Origin: Chloroflexota bacterium
Lineage (GTDB): Bacteria; Chloroflexota; Dehalococcoidia; SM23-28-2; RBG-16-64-32
Length of the DNA stretch: 36,377 nt
Assembly: GCA_005882715.1 (NCBI GenBank)
Contig: VBEI01000100.1
Coordinates: 1 to 36,377 of the forward strand
Direction of reading: 5' to 3'
Positions 7,355 through 14,345 of the stretch are shown one piece after another (the first letter of the stretch is position 1; each line of letters opens with the position of its first letter). The notes below the pieces were generated by a model. It ran no database searches and had not been told where the DNA came from. It saw nothing but the letters and a program-made list of their open reading frames with translations. The position numbers and the translations under genes were made by a program.

Positions 7355-8731
7355 ATGCCACCGGAGATAAACAGCGGCGATACCGCATGGATGCTGGCGG
7401 CGGCGGCTCTCGTCATGTTCATGACGCCCGGCCTCGGCTTTTTCTATGCAGGTTTCACCCGCAGCAAGAACGTGCTCGGCACAATCATGCAGAGCTTCAT
7501 CGTAGTTGGGCTTGTGGGTGTGCTGTGGGTCCTGATCGGCTACACGCTCGCCTTTGGCCCAACCGAAGGGGGAATCATCGGCAACCTCAGCTTCATCGGA
7601 TTCAAGGACGTAGGCATCATCCCCGACGACAAGGCTGTGGTGGGCAACGTCACCTGGGGTCCGACAATCCCTCACGAGGCGTTTGCCATATTCCAGGCGA
7701 TGTTCGCCATCATAACGCCGGCACTCATTACCGGCGCTTTCGCTGAACGTGCGAAGTTCAGCACCTTCCTGGTCTTTATGGCCGCCTGGTCACTGCTCGT
7801 GTACGCGCCGGTAGCCCACTGGATTTTTGGTGCTGGCTGGCTCGGCATCGCGGACTCGGGTGGCATAAACGCGCTGGACTTCGCCGGCGGCGCGGCGATC
7901 CACGTCAATGCCGGTGCCGCCGCATTGGCCGCGGCCCTGCTCTACGGCAGGCGCAAGGGCTTCGGCAGAGAACCTATGGAACCACACAACGTCACCTACA
8001 TTGTGCTAGGCGCGGCGATCTTGTGGTTCGGCTGGTTCGGCTTCAACGCCGGTAGCGCGGGGGCCGCGAGTGGTCAGGCGGCAAACGCCTTCGTCGTCAC
8101 GAACACCGCCGCCGCCTCGGCCGCCCTTTCCTGGATGTTCGCCAGCTGGGCCCTTACGGGAAAGGCAAGCGTGATTGGGGCTGCTGCTGGCGCTGTTGCC
8201 GGACTGGTGGCAATCACACCGGCCTCGGGCTTCGTCCAACCCTGGGCTGCGATCGTCATCGGCAGCGTGGCAGGCGTTGTATGCTACCTGGCGGTGCGCG
8301 TGCGTGAACGCTCCGGCGTTGACGACTCATTGGACGTCGTTGCAGTACACGGCGTAGGCGGCACCTGGGGTGCGCTGGCAACCGGTCTCTTCGCCACAGC
8401 CGCCGTTAGCGGGCTCGCGGACAACGAGGGGCTATTCTACGGTCACCCCGCACAGGTCCTCGACCAGCTCGCCGCGATTGCCACGGTTTGGATATACTCT
8501 TTTGCCGTCACCGCCATAATTCTCAAAGTACTGGACCTCACGTTGGGCCTGCGGGTCACCGAGGACGAGGAAGAGCTCGGCCTCGACGTCACCCAGCACG
8601 GAGAGCGCGGTTATGTGCTCGACGAAGGTGCTGGTCTAGCCGTTGTCCAGTACGCCGAAGGGCCGCCGCCCGCGCCTACTTCTGCGCCGAGAGTGCAGCC
8701 CGAAAGCGCCGGCAGCGGGGCCGGGTCCTAG
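7355..8731 (+). CDS. amt: Ammonium transporter, Amt family
   Basis: This integral membrane channel for ammonium uptake has 458 residues and about 11 hydrophobic segments. Conserved features are TPGLGFFYAGFTRSKN near the N-terminus, the recognition aspartate Asp175 in ALDFAGG, and the pore histidine pair His183 (AIHVNAG) and His332 (AVHGVGGTWGAL). The cytosolic C-terminal tail carries GLDVTQHGERGY, the conserved segment that couples to PII proteins, followed by a Pro/Ala-rich extension of about 30 residues. The start is fixed by AGGAGGT at about 7337. The PII gene follows after a 261-bp spacer containing a dispersed repeat and a strong hairpin, so amt and glnB are probably linked but unequally expressed. 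Confidence 0.96.
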   Translation: MPPEINSGDTAWMLAAAALVMFMTPGLGFFYAGFTRSKNVLGTIMQSFIVVGLVGVLWVLIGYTLAFGPTEGGIIGNLSFIGFKDVGIIPDDKAVVGNVTWGPTIPHEAFAIFQAMFAIITPALITGAFAERAKFSTFLVFMAAWSLLVYAPVAHWIFGAGWLGIADSGGINALDFAGGAAIHVNAGAAALAAALLYGRRKGFGREPMEPHNVTYIVLGAAILWFGWFGFNAGSAGAASGQAANAFVVTNTAAASAALSWMFASWALTGKASVIGAAAGAVAGLVAITPASGFVQPWAAIVIGSVAGVVCYLAVRVRERSGVDDSLDVVAVHGVGGTWGALATGLFATAAVSGLADNEGLFYGHPAQVLDQLAAIATVWIYSFAVTAIILKVLDLTLGLRVTEDEEELGLDVTQHGERGYVLDEGAGLAVVQYAEGPPPAPTSAPRVQPESAGSGAGS

Positions 8732-8738
8732 CGCAATG

Positions 8739-8797
8739 TGTCATTCTGAGCGAAATGAAATTCTTCGAGGCATGCGCGTAATTCTGCGAAGGAATCC
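8739..8797 (+). repeat. Dispersed TGTCATTC-type element, copy 3
   Basis: It begins TGTCATTCTGAGCG (8739-8752) and ends GCGAAGGAATCC (8786-8797). It starts 7 bp after the amt stop. The remaining 195 bp to the PII gene hold a hairpin and the ribosome site but no other gene. Confidence 0.7.
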
Positions 8798-8911
8798 TCT
8801 ATGACGTGGGAGCGAGCGCCCAGACATGCTAGATCCGTGCTAGGGAACCCACCTTGAGTGGACGGGAATCGCGAGCAAGAGGCGAAGGCCTTTTCCAAGC
8901 GTCGTCAGACC

Positions 8912-8938
8912 GGGGTCTGGGGGTGTCCCCCAGACCCC
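8912..8938 (+). terminator. Strong hairpin between amt and the PII gene
   Basis: This is a perfect 12-bp inverted repeat, GGGGTCTGGGGG / CCCCCAGACCCC, with a 3-nt TGT loop. No T-tract follows (next bases are CCTTAGGGG), so it is not a standard intrinsic terminator. It could attenuate read-through, protect the amt transcript 3' end, or be another repeated palindrome. Confidence 0.5.
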
Positions 8939-8992
8939 CCTTAGGGGCGGGTTGGGACAGCGCGCCGTTAGGAGACAAGGAGCAGTAACGAA

Positions 8993-9334
8993 GTGTACAA
9001 ACTAGAAGCGATCATCCGACCGGAGAAGCTGGACGACGTGAAGGAAGCGCTGGCGGCCGCCGGCCTCACCGGACTGAACATCGTGCACGTCACCGGCCGA
9101 GGCGCTCAGAAGGGCATCGTTCACATGGGCCGAGGCGGCGAGACTTATACCGTCGATATGCTCCCAAAGGTCAAGATCGAGGTCGTCGTCAAGGAGGCCG
9201 ACGCCGACCGCGTGGTCAAGCTCGTCTGCGACGCAGCCCATACGGGCAATATCGGCGATGGCAAGATTTTCCTTATCCCCGTGGCCGACGCCATTAGGGT
9301 CCGCACCGGGGAAAGAGGTGACGCAGCAGTCTGA
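8993..9334 (+). CDS. glnB: PII nitrogen regulatory protein without the T-loop tyrosine
   Basis: The protein has 113 residues from a GTG start, with an AAGGAG ribosome site about 11 bp upstream. PII proteins are trimeric sensors of ATP/ADP and 2-oxoglutarate that gate Amt channels and tune glutamine synthetase. Family marks are clear: AIIRPEKLDDVKEAL, GRGAQKG with Gln39 (the 2-oxoglutarate/Mg site), DMLPKVKIEVV, TGNIGDGKIFLIPV and the closing RVRTGERGDAAV. The T-loop, however, reads KGIVHMGRGGETYTVD. Against KGHTELYRGAEYMVD of the E. coli protein, the modified Tyr51 is Gly46 here. Standard uridylylation or adenylylation is therefore not expected at that site. Location after amt suggests it is the Amt partner (GlnK role). 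Confidence 0.95.
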   Translation: MYKLEAIIRPEKLDDVKEALAAAGLTGLNIVHVTGRGAQKGIVHMGRGGETYTVDMLPKVKIEVVVKEADADRVVKLVCDAAHTGNIGDGKIFLIPVADAIRVRTGERGDAAV

Positions 9335-9340
9335 TAACAG

Positions 9341-9421
9341 GGAAGCAGGACTGAGGAGCAAGGAGTTCCGATTTTTCGCGGGATATTCTGGCTACTGGCT
9401 CCTATCTCCTGGATCCTGCCG
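9341..9421 (+). repeat. Two heptamer arrays forming an imperfect inverted pair
   Basis: The left array has four 7-bp units beginning GGA: GGAAGCA, GGACTGA, GGAGCAA, GGAGTTC (9341-9368). The right array has five pyrimidine-rich units: TCTGGCT, ACTGGCT, CCTATCT, CCTGGAT, CCTGCCG (9387-9421). The right array read backwards matches the left at about 15 of 20 positions, so the transcript could fold with a loop of roughly 40 nt. It sits between the PII stop and the glnA operator, where a terminator would be expected. Confidence 0.6.
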
Positions 9422-9422
9422 T

Positions 9423-9476
9423 GTAACACAGCCGTAACGTACGCACCTGCCATCGGCAGGGATGCACGCATATAAT
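9423..9476 (+). promoter_or_regulatory. Putative GlnR-like operator and promoter of the first glnA
   Basis: GTAAC half-sites lie at 9423-9427 and 9434-9438, again with exactly 6 bp between. A perfect TATAAT lies at 9471-9476, 32 bp after the second half-site. The -35 position (about 9448) shows no TTGACA match, consistent with activation from a site centred some 50 bp upstream of the start. The coding start at 9509 has AGGAGG just upstream. Confidence 0.65.
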
Positions 9477-9508
9477 CGCAAACGCAGGAAAGACCGAAGG
9501 AGGGACAA

Positions 9509-10954
9509 TTGACAACCGCAACAGACGTTCAGAAGGTCGCCGATCTGATCAAGAAGAACAACCTCCAGATCGTTGACCTCAAGTTCGCCGACCTGCCCGG
9601 CCTCTGGCAGCACTTCTCTATCCCGCCCAAGGACATGGTCGACTTCGATGACTTGCAGGGGTCGATCTGGGTGGACGGCATCGGCTTCGACGGCTCTAGC
9701 ATCCGTGGCTTCCAGGAGATCCAGGAATCCGATATGATCCTCATTCCGGACCCCGCTACCGCGCGCATCGATCCCGCTTGCGAAGTGCCTACCCTCAGCG
9801 TCCTCTGCGACATCGTCGACCCTGTGACCAGAGATCCCTACACCCGCGATCCTCGAGGAATCGCCAAGAAGGCGGAAGCGTACCTCAAGTCCACCGGTCT
9901 CGCAGACACTTCCTACTGGGGCCCTGAACTCGAATTCTTCGTCTTCGATGACATCCGTTACGACCAGAACGAGCATGAGGGCTACTACCACATCGACTCA
10001 ATCGAAGGTCAATGGAACACCGGCAGCAACACTCAGCCCAACCTCGGCTACAAGCCCCGTTACAAGGAAGGCTACTTTCCGGTCCCACCGCACGACACAC
10101 TCCAGGACATTCGCAGCGAAATGGTCATCGAGATGGAGAAAGTGGGAATCCCAGTCGAGGTGCACCACCATGAGGTAGCCACCGCCGGCCAGAACGAGAT
10201 CGACATGCGATTCACAAGCTTGACGCAGATGGCGGACAATGTCCTCTGGTACAAGTACATCGTAAAGAACGTCGCCCGCAAACACGGCAAAGTCGCGACC
10301 TTCATGCCCAAGCCTCTGTTCATGGACAACGGTTCCGGCATGCACACCCACCAGTCGCTCTGGAAGAACGGTAAGCCCCTCTTCTTCGACCAGAAGGGGT
10401 ACGCCCTTACGAGCGAGATGTGCCGCTGGTACGCCGGAGGTCTGCTCCGCCACGCCCCCGCTCTCATGGCCTTCTGCGCGCCCACGACGAACTCCTATAA
10501 GCGCCTCGTCCCGGGCTACGAAGCGCCGGTGAACCTCGTCTTCTCCGCCCGCAACCGTTCGGCCGCCGCACGTATCCCGATGTACACCTCCAACCCCAAG
10601 GCCAAGCGCATCGAGTTCCGCCCACCCGACCCGACTGCGAACCCCTACCTCGCCTTCTCCGCGATGCTTATGGCCGGCCTCGACGGCGTCCAGAAGAAGA
10701 TGGATCCAGGCGCCCCGCTCGAGAAGAACACGTACGAGCTTTCTCCTCGCGAAGAGCGCCGCCTGAAGACTGTCCCCGGCTCCCTCGACGAGTCCCTGCG
10801 CGCCCTCGAGGCCGACAACGAATTCCTTCGCCGTGGCAACGTCTTCACCGACGACGTCATCGAGACATGGCTCTCCTACAAGCGCGAAAACGAGATCGAC
10901 CCCGTCCGCCTGCGCCCTCACCCCTGGGAGTTCCACCTCTACTTCGACGCCTAG
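9509..10954 (+). CDS. glnA: Glutamine synthetase class I, adenylylation-type
   Basis: This enzyme makes glutamine from glutamate, ammonium and ATP, and is normally a cytosolic dodecamer. It has 481 residues from a TTG start preceded by GAAGGAGG. Class I motifs are present: GFDGSSIRGF (59-68), the GPELEFFVFD metal/ATP segment, NGSGMHTHQSLW (274-285), NSYKRLVPGYEAP and RIEFRPPDPTANPYLAF. The length and the loop KNTYELSPREE with Tyr409 fit the GSI-beta subtype, whose equivalent tyrosine (397 in enteric enzymes) is adenylylated by GlnE. No glnE is in the window. Its own promoter with a GTAAC repeat lies immediately upstream, so it is probably controlled separately from amt-glnB. Confidence 0.96.
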   Translation: MTTATDVQKVADLIKKNNLQIVDLKFADLPGLWQHFSIPPKDMVDFDDLQGSIWVDGIGFDGSSIRGFQEIQESDMILIPDPATARIDPACEVPTLSVLCDIVDPVTRDPYTRDPRGIAKKAEAYLKSTGLADTSYWGPELEFFVFDDIRYDQNEHEGYYHIDSIEGQWNTGSNTQPNLGYKPRYKEGYFPVPPHDTLQDIRSEMVIEMEKVGIPVEVHHHEVATAGQNEIDMRFTSLTQMADNVLWYKYIVKNVARKHGKVATFMPKPLFMDNGSGMHTHQSLWKNGKPLFFDQKGYALTSEMCRWYAGGLLRHAPALMAFCAPTTNSYKRLVPGYEAPVNLVFSARNRSAAARIPMYTSNPKAKRIEFRPPDPTANPYLAFSAMLMAGLDGVQKKMDPGAPLEKNTYELSPREERRLKTVPGSLDESLRALEADNEFLRRGNVFTDDVIETWLSYKRENEIDPVRLRPHPWEFHLYFDA

Positions 10955-10978
10955 CCGCGGCGAGGGAGCGCCCCGAAT

Positions 10979-11195
10979 TGTCATTCTGAGCGAGATGACG
11001 GTCTTGTTAATCGGCGGTTACTTCGCGAAGGAATCCGGCGGTCGTGTGGGGTGTGAACGGCTCTCTTGTCAGCGAGAGTGCTCATGGGGCCGCTGCGGTG
11101 ACACTACCCAGATGTTGACCCCACAGCTCCTCCACCAGATTCCTTCGCCGAGAGAAGTCCCTCAACGCATAAAGCTCCCGGCGCTCAGAATGACA
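10979..11195. repeat. Inverted pair of dispersed elements (copies 4 and 5) between the two glnA genes
   Basis: Copy 4 runs forward (TGTCATTCTGAGCG 10979-10992; GCGAAGGAATCCGGCGG ending at 11041). Copy 5 runs in reverse (ending CGCTCAGAATGACA 11182-11195; inner CCACCAGATTCCTTCGC 11132-11148). The 217-bp unit thus has 14-bp perfect terminal inverted repeats and a second inner inverted pair, plus TGTGGGG/CCCCACA further in. It fills nearly the whole 255-bp gap and ends 14 bp before the second glnA start. It looks like a MITE-style non-autonomous element. No gene lies within it. Confidence 0.65.
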
Positions 11196-11209
11196 CGAGA
11201 GGCGCGGCG

Positions 11210-12538
11210 GTGACCGGGGACCCCCGAGACTACGTCCTACAGACCTGCCGCGAGCACGACGTCAAGTTCATCCGCCTCTGGTTCACCGACATCCTTGGCT
11301 CCCTAAAGAGCGTCGCCATCACCGTCGAAGAGCTGCCCGAAGCCCTCGAAGAGGGGGTCGGCTTCGACGGCTCCTCCATCGAGGGCTTCGCTCGCATCGA
11401 CGAGTCCGACATGATGGCGATGCCGGACCCTACCACGTTCGCAATCCTCCCCTGGCGCCCCACCGAGCGCCGTGTGGCCCGCATGTTCTGCGATATTACC
11501 CACCCGGACGGTTCCCCATTCGAGGGTGACCCACGCTTCGTTCTCCGCCGCAACCTCCAGCGCGCCACCGACCTTCATTACACCTTCTACGTCGGCCCGG
11601 AGCTCGAGTACTTCTACTTCGCGAACTCAGACACTCCGCAGACCCTAGACGTTGGCGGCTACTTCGACCTGACCCCTCTCGACGCTGGCACCGACCTCCG
11701 CCGCGAGACCGTCCTCACCCTCGAAGAGCTCGGCATCCCCGTCGAGGCCTCTCACCACGAAGTCGCGCCCTCCCAGCACGAGATCGACCTGCGCTATACC
11801 GACGCCCTCACCATGGCGGACAACACCATGACCTATCGCCTGGCTGTCAAGGAGGTCGCCTTCAAGAACAACGTTTACGCCAGCTTCATGCCAAAGCCGC
11901 TGCGGGACGAAAACGGCTCCGGCATGCACGTCCACCAATCCCTCTTCAACGGCGAGCGCAACGCCTTCTTTGACGCGAGCGACCCGTACCACCTCTCCGC
12001 CCTCGCCCGCAGCTATGTCGCCGGTCTCCTGCGCCATGCCAAGGAGATCACGCTCGTTACCAATCAGTGGATCAACTCATATAAGCGTCTCGTCCACGGC
12101 TTCGAAGCGCCCGTCTATCTCTCCTGGGCCCGCCGCAACCGCTCCGACCTCATCCGCGTGCCGCAGTACAAGCCCGGCAAAGAGAACGCGACCCGCATCG
12201 AGTACCGCGCAGCCGACCCCGCCTGCAACCCCTATCTCGCCTTCGCCGCCATGCTCGCCGCCGGCCTCGAGGGCATCGCGAAGGAATACCCTTGCCCGGA
12301 CCCAGTCGAAGAGAACGTCTTTGAGATGACCGATCAGCAGAAGAAGGAGCGCGGCATCGACCACCTCCCCGGCAGCCTCTGGGAAGCTGTCGAATATGCC
12401 GAAAGCAGCGATTTACTGCGCCGCTGTCTGGGCGACCACCTTCACGAAAGCCTGCTCACCAACAAGAAGATCGAGTGGAGTAACTTCCGAAGACAAGTAA
12501 CAGACTACGAATTGAAGCGCTACCTTCCGATCCTGTAA
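11210..12538 (+). CDS. glnA: Glutamine synthetase class I, feedback-regulated (alpha) type
   Basis: This is a second, clearly different glutamine synthetase of 442 residues. It shares the class I motifs (GFDGSSIEGF, GPELEYFYF, NGSGMHVHQSLF, NSYKRLVHGFEAP, RIEYRAADPACNPYLAF). It lacks the 25 or so residue insertion of the beta type, and the adenylylation position is Phe371 (ENVFEMTDQQ), so it cannot be adenylylated there. Arg62 in FARIDESDM matches the Arg62 of Bacillus GlnA that mediates feedback inhibition, which supports an alpha-type enzyme. The GTG start lies only 14 bp after the inverted-repeat element; a weak GAGAGG precedes it. Expression may depend on read-through from the first glnA. 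Confidence 0.94.
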   Translation: MTGDPRDYVLQTCREHDVKFIRLWFTDILGSLKSVAITVEELPEALEEGVGFDGSSIEGFARIDESDMMAMPDPTTFAILPWRPTERRVARMFCDITHPDGSPFEGDPRFVLRRNLQRATDLHYTFYVGPELEYFYFANSDTPQTLDVGGYFDLTPLDAGTDLRRETVLTLEELGIPVEASHHEVAPSQHEIDLRYTDALTMADNTMTYRLAVKEVAFKNNVYASFMPKPLRDENGSGMHVHQSLFNGERNAFFDASDPYHLSALARSYVAGLLRHAKEITLVTNQWINSYKRLVHGFEAPVYLSWARRNRSDLIRVPQYKPGKENATRIEYRAADPACNPYLAFAAMLAAGLEGIAKEYPCPDPVEENVFEMTDQQKKERGIDHLPGSLWEAVEYAESSDLLRRCLGDHLHESLLTNKKIEWSNFRRQVTDYELKRYLPIL

Positions 12539-12610
12539 GCGCGTGCAGTGTAGGCGGGCAGCTTCAGGCGGCGTAGGCTGCTGACCGGCCACCGGCACTG
12601 GCCTCCGCCG

Positions 12611-14263
12611 TTATGGCACGCAGGCCGTCCCGAATAGCCCCGTTAACCGTGATATATCACCGATGACGTCGATGAGGCGGTCTGGCGGGTCGGGCGCCAC
12701 GTCGTAGCGCGCGGGCGCCGGAGGCACGCTCTGCGCGAACGCGCCTGTCACCTTCGAGATGTCGCCGATGATGTCCACGAACCTGTCATCGTTTATGTCA
12801 GCCGGCCAGGGTGACACCGGCTCCCCGAAAGCTGGCCCCCGCTCGTCGTCCGGCGTCGTCGTATCCGCGCAGCGGTCCAGTACATCAGTCCCGATCACCG
12901 CTTCCGAGGCGTCGCTGAATGTGTCGTTGTCGTCATCGAGATCGCAGGCGTTGCCGTGGCCGTCGCCGTCCGAATCCGGCGTCGCGGCGCAAGTGAGCCG
13001 GTAGACGGCGCTTTGGAAGGTAATCACGAGCAACTCCCCGTTGGGAAGCTCGGCGAAGGATGTTATGTTGTACGGCGAATCGACCAGCTGCACCGGATTG
13101 CTGGTGTCTGCGGGGTTCACGGCCCAGATCCGCCCGGAGCAATAGTCCCCGTACACGTACCAACCGTAAATCTCCTGCAACACCGTCCCGCGATAGATAT
13201 AGCCGCCCGTCACCGAACAACCAAGGGTGTGGGCGTACACAGCCCGCGGGAAGATAAAGGGGCTCGGCGGGGATGTGCAGCCGGCCGGCTCAAATGAAGC
13301 ATTGCCTTCATAGCAGTCCCAACCGTAGTTCCCGCCTTTTGCGATCTTCTCTACCTCCTCCCACGCATCTTGACCGACGTCGGCCATCCAGAGGTCTCCG
13401 CTCACCCGGTCGAAGCTGTAGCGCCAGGGATTGCGCAGGCCGTAGGCCCATAGCCGGTCGTCTCCGGCCACTCCCACGAACGGGTTATCAGCCGGGATCG
13501 AGTAAGTTTGCTGCCCGGTCACATTGATCCGGATCATTGCTCCCAATAGGTCATTAATGTCCTGCCCGGTCTCATTAGGGTCGCCTGCCCCGCCGCCGTC
13601 TCCAATCGATAAGTAGAGGTAACCGCCGGGCCCGAACAGCAAGCGGCCGCCGTTGTGATTGCTTTGAGCGATCTCCTGGTCGATATCGAGTACCACCGTC
13701 TCGCTCGCTTCCACCATGTCGTTGTTTACCACGGGCATTCGCGCGATCCGTGAGCAGCGTGTGATCGGCGCGCATCTCGTTGCCAGCGGCGTGTAGTAAA
13801 CATAGACGCGGCTGTCGCCTGTGAAGTTCGGCGAGAAGGCAAGGGATAGAAGACCTTCCTCACTGCTCGACCTTACGAGGCCGGATAGGTTACCGAACTC
13901 AGTCCGGGCGAAGGCCCCGGTCAGCGAGACACGCCATACGACGCCGCCCTGGGTGACCACCACTGCCTCATCCGGCTTGCCCGGAATCAATGCGAAATCG
14001 ACCATGCTGCCGATATTCGCCGTCGTCACGTCCTGCACGAGCGCATATCCGTTAGGGGTTGGCGCCGCCTGCGCGGCCGGCGCATCGCCTCGGCCCACGA
14101 CCAACGACGCCAGTGTTACAACGCTGAGGACCGCGAAGATGGCGAGCCTGCGCGCGAGCGAGCCGCCGGGATGCCTGTCCGCCGTGCGCCTATTTCGGGT
14201 TCCCTCCTTCTTCTCGGCCCGGTCGGGAACGCGAGAGCCGCAATCGGATGGCGTCGCGTGCAT
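12611..14263 (-). CDS. Exported glucose/sorbosone dehydrogenase-like protein with TSP3 and dockerin-like tail
   Basis: I place the start at ATG 14263 because GGGAGGAGG stands just upstream; the frame is open further but without homology. The 550-residue protein has an unusually long N-region, a hydrophobic core (39-56) and a probable cleavage site near AQA (about 67). Residues 71-425 are a soluble PQQ-type sugar dehydrogenase propeller: SNHNGGRLLFGPGGYLY (likely catalytic His203), GLRNPWR, MADVGQDAWEEV, NYGWDCYEG. Residues 428-455 are an Asp-rich calcium repeat (DSDGDGHGNACDLDDDND, thrombospondin type 3-like). Residues 488-547 hold two related segments, DIIGDISKVTGAF and DVIGDISRLTGLF, that resemble a degenerate dockerin. 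It likely acts outside the cell; the sugar substrate is unknown. It is convergent with glnA. Confidence 0.8.
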   Translation of the reverse strand: MHATPSDCGSRVPDRAEKKEGTRNRRTADRHPGGSLARRLAIFAVLSVVTLASLVVGRGDAPAAQAAPTPNGYALVQDVTTANIGSMVDFALIPGKPDEAVVVTQGGVVWRVSLTGAFARTEFGNLSGLVRSSSEEGLLSLAFSPNFTGDSRVYVYYTPLATRCAPITRCSRIARMPVVNNDMVEASETVVLDIDQEIAQSNHNGGRLLFGPGGYLYLSIGDGGGAGDPNETGQDINDLLGAMIRINVTGQQTYSIPADNPFVGVAGDDRLWAYGLRNPWRYSFDRVSGDLWMADVGQDAWEEVEKIAKGGNYGWDCYEGNASFEPAGCTSPPSPFIFPRAVYAHTLGCSVTGGYIYRGTVLQEIYGWYVYGDYCSGRIWAVNPADTSNPVQLVDSPYNITSFAELPNGELLVITFQSAVYRLTCAATPDSDGDGHGNACDLDDDNDTFSDASEAVIGTDVLDRCADTTTPDDERGPAFGEPVSPWPADINDDRFVDIIGDISKVTGAFAQSVPPAPARYDVAPDPPDRLIDVIGDISRLTGLFGTACVP

Positions 14264-14345
14264 GGGTGACCTCCTCCCATGAGCTCCGGCCCGGACCATT
14301 ATACCCGTCCCCCTCCCGTGGACCGCCAGGCGGAGCGGGCCGCGC

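Noticed and set aside
12539..12610. A bidirectional terminator between the second glnA and the sugar dehydrogenase-like gene
   Set aside because: Only short imperfect inverted repeats (GGCCA/TGGCC) without T-tracts are present.
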